64,000 nt of DNA from Lapillicoccus jejuensis (GTDB lineage: Bacteria > Actinomycetota > Actinomycetes > Actinomycetales > Dermatophilaceae), in assembly GCF_006715055.1 (NCBI RefSeq), contig NZ_VFMN01000001.1, forward strand, positions 4,464,001 through 4,528,000, read 5' to 3'. The position numbers and the translations under genes were made by a program. Shown piece by piece: positions 58,264-64,000 of the stretch. The notes beneath the pieces were generated by a model. It was not told the DNA's origin. It made no database searches and saw only the letters and a program-made list of their open reading frames with translations. Positions within the stretch are counted from its first letter, which is position 1. Each line of letters begins with the position of its first letter.

Positions 58264-59205
58264 TCAGCCCTGCGACGGACCGCCGTCGCCGTCGGGCCGC
58301 GTGTCGTCGACGTCGGCGAGGAAGGCCTCGAGCTCGGCGCCGATCTCGTCGGCGGTCGGCAGCTCCGAGATGCTCGTCGCGAGCAGGCTGGGGCGGCGGT
58401 GGCCCTCCATGAAGGCGTCGTACTGCTGCTCGAGGGCGTGGACGACGCCCTGCACCTCCTCGGAGGAGGCGACCTCGGTGGCCAGCTGGGCCCGGTTGAG
58501 GCCGGCCATCGCCGCGAGGTCCTCGGTGTTGAGCGCGAGCCCGGTGGCGGCGATGACGGCGCCCAGCCCGGACAGCGCCGCGTCGGGGAACTCGGCCTGG
58601 CCGAGGTAGTGCGGCACGTGGACCGAGAAGCCGACCGCGTCGCGCCCGGACTCGCCGAGCCGCAGCTCGAGCAGCGCGGCCAGCGACCCGGGCACCTGCA
58701 CGGCCCCGAAGACGCTCTCGTAGGTCGAGATGAGCCGGGGGTCGGTCGCGTGCGCGGTCAGCCCGATCGGGCGGGTGTGCGGCACCGCCATCGGGATGCC
58801 GTGCACCGACAGCGTCAGCTCGACGCCGAGGACGCGGATGAGACCGGTGACGGCCTCGACGACGCGCTCCCACTGGTAGTCCGGCTCGACGCCGGCGAGC
58901 AGCAGGAAGGGGGTGCCCTCGCGGTCGACGAGCCGGTAGAGCAGCAGCGACGGGTCGTCGTACGAGGTGTAGCGGTCGCGGTCGAAGGTCATGACGGGCC
59001 GGCGCCCGCGGTAGTCGAGCAGCTGGTCGACGTCGAAGGACGCGACGACGGTGTGCTCGTGGGTGTCGAGCAGGTGCTGGGTCATCAGCTGCTGCGTGCG
59101 CCCGGCGTCGACGAAGCCGCCGACGGCGACGAGCAGCACGGACGCCCGCGCGGCGGCGGGGTGGGTGTCGGTCTCGAAGCGGTAGAGCGCGGAGGGGTCC
59201 TGCAC
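58264..59205 (-). CDS. PAC2 family protein
   Basis: 313 residues of the PAC2 (proteasome assembly chaperone 2-like) family common in actinobacteria: 'LLVAVGGFVDAGRTQQLMTQ', 'DQLLDYRGRRPVMTFDRDRY', 'LLLAGVEPDYQWERVVEAVT', 'VPHTRPIGLTAHATDPRLI' and 'GFSVHVPHYLGQAEFPDAAL'. The C-terminus is acidic. The bacterial function is not settled; a proteasome link is inferred from the name only. GTG at 59205 with AAGAAGG upstream. Convergent with the ABC exporter. Confidence 0.88.
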   Translation of the reverse strand: MQDPSALYRFETDTHPAAARASVLLVAVGGFVDAGRTQQLMTQHLLDTHEHTVVASFDVDQLLDYRGRRPVMTFDRDRYTSYDDPSLLLYRLVDREGTPFLLLAGVEPDYQWERVVEAVTGLIRVLGVELTLSVHGIPMAVPHTRPIGLTAHATDPRLISTYESVFGAVQVPGSLAALLELRLGESGRDAVGFSVHVPHYLGQAEFPDAALSGLGAVIAATGLALNTEDLAAMAGLNRAQLATEVASSEEVQGVVHALEQQYDAFMEGHRRPSLLATSISELPTADEIGAELEAFLADVDDTRPDGDGGPSQG

Positions 59206-59236
59206 GGCGAGCCTTCTTCACGTCGGGTGCTGGGCG

Positions 59237-59272
59237 GGCGACCGGGGCCGGTCGCCGTTCACGCCGCATAAC
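59237..59272 (-). promoter_or_regulatory. PAC2 upstream hairpin and candidate -10
   Basis: GGCGACCGG (59237-59245) and CCGGTCGCC (59248-59256) form a nine-bp stem with a two-base gap at its centre. TTATGC on the minus strand (59271-59266) is a possible -10, placing the hairpin in the PAC2 leader. It could also end the hrpA transcript. Confidence 0.4.
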
Positions 59273-59310
59273 GTCCCGGGTCGCGCCGGGATTCCTGGGG
59301 GCGGCGCGGC

Positions 59311-62300
59311 TCAGTCGACGGGGACGGCGGCGATCGCCCGCTGGATGCGCTTGACCGACACCGGCGCGGCGGTCCCGAGCCGGTTGGCGAAGAGCGACAC
59401 CCGCAGCTCCTCGATCATCCAGCCGACGGCGACGACGGGCTCGGACGCGCGCTGCGCGGGACGCAGCCGGTCGAGCAGGTCGCCGTACGCCCGCTCGGCG
59501 AGGAGGACCTCGTCCATGGCGCGGCCGTCGCGCAGCGGGTCGAGGGGGGCGCGCTCGAGCCGCAGCAGCACGCCCTGGAGGTAGCGCCCGAGGTCGGGCA
59601 GCCGGGCGAGGCCGGTCTCGGCGACGAACCCGGGCCGGACGAGCTCGGCGAGCTGGGAGCGGACGTCGGCGACGGTGTCGCGCAGCGCCGGCTGGGTCAT
59701 CCGCTCGAGGGTGTTGACGGCCTGCAGGTGACGGGCGAGGACCGGCTCGACGAGCCCGACGACCTGCAGGACGCGGGCGGCGGCGTGGGTGCGGACGGCC
59801 TTGAGCGCGGCCTCGAAGTCCGCGTCCGTGCGCACCTCGTGGGGCACGTGCTCGGCGGCGAGGGCGTCGACGGCGCACTCGAGGCAGTCCTCGAGGAGCT
59901 TCTGGACCGACCCGTGCGGGTTGTGCCCGAGGGCCAGCTTCTGGGTGTTGGTCAGCCTGGCCAGCACCTGCTTCCACGGCGGGCTGGTGCCGAGGACGAG
60001 CAGCCGCCGTACGCCGACGCGGTGCTCGGCCTGCGCCTCGGCGCGGGTCGGGAGCACCCGCAGCGCGACCGAGGTGCCCTCGTCGACGAGGGCGGGGTAG
60101 CCGTGGACGGTGCGCCCGCCGCCGCCCTGCGTCGTCACCTCGACGGGGATCTCGCCCACGGTCCAGGACGTCAGGCCGGTGCGCTGCAGGTCGGCACCCG
60201 CGCGGGCGACCTGGCGGCGCAGCTGCGGCGCGGCCTGCTCGCGCAGCGCGTCGAGGTCCTGCCCGACGGCGATGACCCGGCCGCCGGGGTCCTCGATGCT
60301 GAACCGCACGCGCAGGTGGGTCGGCACGCGCTCGACGTCCCAGTCCCCCTCCTGGACCACGACGCCGTGCGTCTCGCGCAGCACCCGGGACAGGACGGTG
60401 GTGAGCGGGCCGTCCCCCGCGCCGAGGCCCCGCTCGCGCAGGACCCGGACGGTCGCCGCGGCGTGCTCGGGGGCCGGGACGAGCAGGCGGCGGGTGGCCT
60501 TGGGCAGGGTGCGGATCAGCGCGGTGACGAGGTCCTCGCGCAGCCCCGGCACCTGCCAGTCGAAGCCGTCGGCCGTGACCTGGTTGAGCACCTCGACGGG
60601 CACGTGGACGGTGACGCCGTCGTCGTCGCGGCCCGGCTCGAAGCGGTAGTCCACGGCGAGGCGCAGGTCGCCCTGCACCCACGTCGTCGGGTAGGCGTCG
60701 CGGTCGACCGCCTCGGCGCTGTCGCGCACGAGCAGGTCCTCGGTGAAGTGCAGCAGCCGCGGTTCGCGTCGCGACGCCTTCTTCCACCAGGTGTCGAAGT
60801 GCCGGGCCGAGACGACCTCGGCGGGGATCCGCTCGTCGTAGAACGCGCGCACGGTCTCGTCGTCGACGACGATGTCGCGCCGTCGGGTCCGGGCCTCGAG
60901 CTCGCGCAGCCGCTCGACGAGCGCGGCGTTGTCGTGGAAGAACCGGTGCCGGGTGGTCCACTCCCCCTCGACGAGGGCCCGCTGGACGAAGAGGTTGCGG
61001 GCCTCCTCGCGGTCGACGGCGGCGTAGCCGACGGTGCGGCCGGTGACGATGGGGACGCCGTACAGGGTCACCCGCTCGGTGGCGACGGCGCTGCCGCGGC
61101 GGGCCGACCAGGTGGGCTCGGAGTAGGTGCGCTTGACCAGGTGCTTGCCCGCCTCCTCGGCCCACAGGGGGTCGATCCGGGCGCAGCCGCGGGCCCAGGT
61201 GCGGTTGGTCTCGACGAGCTCGCCGGCCATGACGAAGGCCGGCTGCTTCCTGAACACGACGCTGCCGGGGGCGATGGAGAAGTGCAGCCCGCGCGCACCG
61301 AGGTAGTCGCGGCGGACCTCGTCCCGGGAACCGATCTGCGAGAGCAGCCCGGTGAGCAGGCTGCGGTGCACGGCCTCGAGGTCGGGCTCGGCGTCCTCCT
61401 CGGACGTCCCGCGCGCGGTGTCGTAGCCGGCCTGCTTGCACGCCTGGCGAAGCTGCGCGTGCAGGTCCTGCCACTCGCGGACCCGCAGGAAGTGCAGGTA
61501 CTCCGCCTTGCAGAGCCGGCGGAACGCGCTGGAGGACAACGCCTTCTGCTGCTCGCGCAGGTAGCGCCACAGCATGAGGTAGGCGCCGAAGTCGCTGCCC
61601 TCGACGGCGAAGCGCTTGTGCGCGGCGTCCGCGAGCTCGCGCTTCTCCAGCGGCCGCTCGCGCACGTCCTGCAGCGACAGGGCCGAGACGACGACGAGGA
61701 CCTCGCGCAGGCAGCCGCGCGCATCGGCCTCGATGACCATCCGCGCGAGGCGCGGGTCGACGGGGAGGGCGGCGATGGTGCGTCCGTACGGCGTCAGCCG
61801 TCGCCTCCGCGCGGCCGAGCCGCCTTCGCTCGGGCGGCTGCTCGTCTCCTCCGGCTCGACGGCGCGCAGCTCCTCGAGCAGCCGGACGCCGTCGGTGACG
61901 GCCCGCGGGTCGGGCGGGTCGAGGAAGGGGTAGGCGGCGACGTCGCCGAGGCCCAGCGAGGTCATCTGGAGGATGACCGACGCGAGGTTGGTCCGCAGGA
62001 TCTCGGGGTCGGTGAACTCCGGGCGCGAGAGGTAGTCGTCCTCGGAGTAGAGGCGGATGCAGATGCCCTCGGCGACGCGGCCGCAGCGGCCCTTGCGCTG
62101 GTCGGCGCTGGCCCGGCTCACCGGCTCGATCGGCAGGCGCTGCACCTTGGTCCGCGCGGACCACCGCGAGATGCGGGCGGTGCCGGTGTCGACGACGTAG
62201 CGGATGCCGGGGACGGTCAGCGAGGTCTCGGCGACGTTGGTGGCGAGGACGACGCGGCGGGTGACGCCGGGCGGGCGGCGGCCGAAGACGCGGTGCTGCT

Positions 62301-63309
62301 CGGCGGCGGACAGCCGGCCGAAGAGCGGGAGGACCTCGGTCTGCGGGAGGTCGAGCCCGGCGAGCGCCTCGGCGGCGTCGCGGATCTCCCGCTCGCCGCT
62401 GAGGAAGACGAGGATGTCGCCGTCGCGGCGTTCCGTCCACAGCTCGGTGACGGCGTCGACGATGCCGGTCGTCTGGTCGCGGTCGGCGACGGCGGGGCCG
62501 TCACCGGGACCGTCCTCGTCGTCGTCGGCCTGCGCGTCCTCGGCGGCGAGCGGGCGGTAGCGGACCTCGACGGGGAAGGTGCGACCCGACACCTCGACGA
62601 CCGGCACGGGCGGCTGCCCGGGCTGGGAGAAGTGGTCGGCGAAGCGCTGCGGGTCGATCGTCGCCGACGTGATGACGACCTTGAGGTCGGGGCGGCGCGG
62701 CAGCAGGCGCTTGAGGTAGCCGAGGATGAAGTCGATGTTGAGCGAGCGCTCGTGCGCCTCGTCGATGACGATCGTGTCGTAGCGGCGCAGGTCGCGGTCG
62801 TGCTGCAGCTCTCCGAGCAGGATGCCGTCGGTCATCACCTTGACGAGCGTGTCGCGGCTGCTGTGGTCGGCGAAGCGGACCTGGTAGCCCACGACGCCGC
62901 CGAGCTCGACGTCGAGCTCCTCGGCGAGGCGCTCGGCGACGGCGCGGGCGGCGATCCGCCGCGGCTGGGTGTGCCCGATCGTGCCGGCGACCCCGCGTCC
63001 GAGCCCCAGGAGGATCTTCGGCAGCTGGGTGGTCTTGCCCGACCCGGTCTCCCCGGCGACGACGACGACCTGGTGGTCGCGGATGGCCGCGGCGATGTCG
63101 TCGCGGCGCCCGGAGACCGGCAGGTCCTCGGGGTAGCGGATCTCGGGGACGAGGCCGCGGCGGTGCTCGAGCCGTCGGGCCCGGCCGGCGGCCCGCTCGG
63201 CGGGGTCGACGTCGCCGCGGGGACGCCCCCGCCCGCGGCGACGAGGGCGGCGGGGCCGGTCGTCCGGGCCGCCGCCGCGCGACGGCACCGGCTCGGACGT
63301 CTCGGACAC
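59311..63309 (-). CDS. hrpA: ATP-dependent RNA helicase HrpA
   Basis: 1332 residues, DEAH-box helicase of HrpA length. Basic disordered N-terminus (about 1-50), Walker A 'VVVAGETGSGKTTQLPKILL', 'IVIDEAHERSLNIDFILGYL' with DEAH, motif III 'KVVITSATIDPQRFADHF', motif VI 'ASADQRKGRCGRVAEGICIR', then HA2/OB regions and the long DUF3418 C-terminus. RNA remodelling or translation roles are known for E. coli HrpA. GTG 63309 lies eight bases after TAGACT; the frame continues upstream through intergenic DNA and is not supported there. Confidence 0.95.
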   Translation of the reverse strand: MSETSEPVPSRGGGPDDRPRRPRRRGRGRPRGDVDPAERAAGRARRLEHRRGLVPEIRYPEDLPVSGRRDDIAAAIRDHQVVVVAGETGSGKTTQLPKILLGLGRGVAGTIGHTQPRRIAARAVAERLAEELDVELGGVVGYQVRFADHSSRDTLVKVMTDGILLGELQHDRDLRRYDTIVIDEAHERSLNIDFILGYLKRLLPRRPDLKVVITSATIDPQRFADHFSQPGQPPVPVVEVSGRTFPVEVRYRPLAAEDAQADDDEDGPGDGPAVADRDQTTGIVDAVTELWTERRDGDILVFLSGEREIRDAAEALAGLDLPQTEVLPLFGRLSAAEQHRVFGRRPPGVTRRVVLATNVAETSLTVPGIRYVVDTGTARISRWSARTKVQRLPIEPVSRASADQRKGRCGRVAEGICIRLYSEDDYLSRPEFTDPEILRTNLASVILQMTSLGLGDVAAYPFLDPPDPRAVTDGVRLLEELRAVEPEETSSRPSEGGSAARRRRLTPYGRTIAALPVDPRLARMVIEADARGCLREVLVVVSALSLQDVRERPLEKRELADAAHKRFAVEGSDFGAYLMLWRYLREQQKALSSSAFRRLCKAEYLHFLRVREWQDLHAQLRQACKQAGYDTARGTSEEDAEPDLEAVHRSLLTGLLSQIGSRDEVRRDYLGARGLHFSIAPGSVVFRKQPAFVMAGELVETNRTWARGCARIDPLWAEEAGKHLVKRTYSEPTWSARRGSAVATERVTLYGVPIVTGRTVGYAAVDREEARNLFVQRALVEGEWTTRHRFFHDNAALVERLRELEARTRRRDIVVDDETVRAFYDERIPAEVVSARHFDTWWKKASRREPRLLHFTEDLLVRDSAEAVDRDAYPTTWVQGDLRLAVDYRFEPGRDDDGVTVHVPVEVLNQVTADGFDWQVPGLREDLVTALIRTLPKATRRLLVPAPEHAAATVRVLRERGLGAGDGPLTTVLSRVLRETHGVVVQEGDWDVERVPTHLRVRFSIEDPGGRVIAVGQDLDALREQAAPQLRRQVARAGADLQRTGLTSWTVGEIPVEVTTQGGGGRTVHGYPALVDEGTSVALRVLPTRAEAQAEHRVGVRRLLVLGTSPPWKQVLARLTNTQKLALGHNPHGSVQKLLEDCLECAVDALAAEHVPHEVRTDADFEAALKAVRTHAAARVLQVVGLVEPVLARHLQAVNTLERMTQPALRDTVADVRSQLAELVRPGFVAETGLARLPDLGRYLQGVLLRLERAPLDPLRDGRAMDEVLLAERAYGDLLDRLRPAQRASEPVVAVGWMIEELRVSLFANRLGTAAPVSVKRIQRAIAAVPVD

Positions 63310-63317
63310 GGAGGTCG

Positions 63318-63323
63318 AGTCTA
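63318..63323 (-). promoter_or_regulatory. -10 of hrpA, leaderless promoter
   Basis: TAGACT on the minus strand, identical to the hisD hexamer, eight bases before the GTG at 63309. TCGAGA about 18 bases upstream could be a weak -35. Confidence 0.5.
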
Positions 63324-63375
63324 CGGAGCGCCGTACGGGGCTCTCGACGCGGTTTCGGCCGCTGTCAGCAGGGAG

Positions 63376-63457
63376 GGGACGACTCCTTGCTCCTGATGCG
63401 CCCTTCTCGGGCCGGATCCGGGTCAGGACGGGCACATCCGGAGCAAGAAGTCGTCCC
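63376..63457. terminator. 82-bp imperfect palindrome abutting a stop codon
   Basis: GGGACGACTCCTTGCTCC (63376-63393) mirrors GGAGCAAGAAGTCGTCCC (63440-63457), with inner near-matches TGATGCGCCC and GGGCACATCC, all centred on GGATCC at 63414-63419. The next base, 63458, begins the stop codon of the old-yellow-enzyme gene. Likely a terminator isolating it from hrpA. Confidence 0.75.
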
Positions 63458-64000
63458 TCACGCGGTGGGCCAGGTGCCGCGGGTGTACTGCGGCGGCCAG
63501 GGGGCGTCGTCGACGGCGACGCCGAGCTCGTGCGCGGCGCGCAGCGGCCACGCGGGCTCGCGCAGGGCGGCGCGGGCGAGCAGGACGACGTCGGCCTCGC
63601 CGTTGGCGAGGACCTTCTCCGCCTGGACCGGCTCGGTGATCAGCCCGACCGCGCCCGTCGCGACACCGGCGCCGGAGCGCACCCCGGCCGCGAGCGGCAC
63701 CTGGTAGCCGGGGCCGACGGGGATCGACGCCGGCGCGTTGCCACCGGAGGACACGTCGACGAGGTCGACCCCGCGCGGCGCCATCAGCCGGGCCAGCTCG
63801 ACGGACTGCTCGAGGTCCCAGCCGCCCTCGAGCCAGTCGGTGCCGGAGATCCGCACGAGCAGCGGCATCCCGTCGGGGATCGCGCCGCGGACGGCGTCGA
63901 CGGTGTCGAGCAGCAGCCGGGTGCGGCCCTCGAAGGAGCCGCCCCACGCGTCGTCTCGGTGGTTGGACAGCGGGGAGAGGAACTCGTGGAACAGGTAGCC
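63458..64000 (-). CDS. NADH:flavin oxidoreductase (old yellow enzyme), 3' part
   Basis: The last 180 residues of an OYE-family FMN barrel; the 5' part lies beyond the window. '[20 protein letters not shown]' followed by '[18 protein letters not shown]', then '[10 protein letters not shown]', '[13 protein letters not shown]', and '[20 protein letters not shown]' match the YqjM-like branch that reduces activated C=C bonds. The stop abuts the 63376-63457 palindrome. Substrate not predictable. Confidence 0.92.
   Translation of the reverse strand, partial: GYLFHEFLSPLSNHRDDAWGGSFEGRTRLLLDTVDAVRGAIPDGMPLLVRISGTDWLEGGWDLEQSVELARLMAPRGVDLVDVSSGGNAPASIPVGPGYQVPLAAGVRSGAGVATGAVGLITEPVQAEKVLANGEADVVLLARAALREPAWPLRAAHELGVAVDDAPWPPQYTRGTWPTA

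Noticed and set aside
57776-63396. Very long frames over hrpA and across it (plus-strand 59728-63396, minus-strand 57776-62440)
   Set aside because: Arg/Pro/Ala-rich, no domains; hrpA has clear helicase motifs in one frame only.

Overview
The window is about 72-75% GC by eye, has dense head-to-tail genes with many four-base ATGA or GTGA overlaps, and uses GTG starts heavily. It reads as a chromosomal core segment of a high-GC actinobacterium, most likely order Micrococcales (an Intrasporangiaceae/Dermatophilaceae-type organism is my inference). Supporting signs are SepF, a DivIVA/Wag31-type protein, a SAM-IV riboswitch, a SigA with a long charged N-terminal region, and a PriA-like HisA. I saw no phage, IS, CRISPR, tRNA or rRNA.

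Layout. 1-987 (+): 3' part of a DUF1501 gene. 1093-7571 (-): histidine operon hisD-hisC-hisB-orf-hisH-hisA(priA)-ridA-sseB. 7729-12831 (-): an unpaired FetB-type permease, oligopeptidase B, a RluA-type pseudouridine synthase and an AlkZ-like protein. 13376-21362 (-): dnaE, rluD, lspA, a DksA/TraR zinc-finger protein with a histone-H1-like repeat region, and a DivIVA-family coiled coil. 21490-40068 (-): the complete division and cell-wall cluster, read as mraZ-rsmH-ftsL-ftsI-murE-murF-mraY-murD-ftsW-murG-murC-ftsQ-ftsZ-pgeF-ylmE-sepF-yggT, ending just before divIVA.

From 40520 (+) a moxR-DUF58-transglutaminase operon diverges from mraZ, followed by a SRPBCC gene convergent with sigA (-). Then come a universal stress gene and metX (-) with a SAM-IV riboswitch. 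Next are DUF4192 (+), DUF1232 (-), an EcsC-like gene (-), a family A DNA polymerase homologue (+) and a heterodimeric ABC exporter pair (+). The right end holds PAC2 (-), hrpA (-) and the 3' part of an old-yellow-enzyme gene (-), cut by the window edge.

How the parts fit. The left half makes histidine, replicates DNA, and builds and divides the cell wall. mraZ has a clear three-box operator with a 10-base period, and a mirror-image three-box set faces the divergent moxR operon, suggesting shared control. Several genes (hisD, opdB, the AlkZ-like gene, the polymerase homologue, the ABC pair, hrpA) have a -10-like hexamer 6-8 bases before the start codon, as expected for leaderless mRNAs. Gene ends often carry dyad elements that include or abut the stop codon. 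Two intergenic elements of unrelated sequence share a two-copy, 51-base-period design. The gene set is ordinary. The most unusual signals are regulatory or architectural: the mirrored MraZ boxes, the stop-codon dyads, the paired 51-base repeats, the H1-like DksA protein and the hendecad DivIVA.
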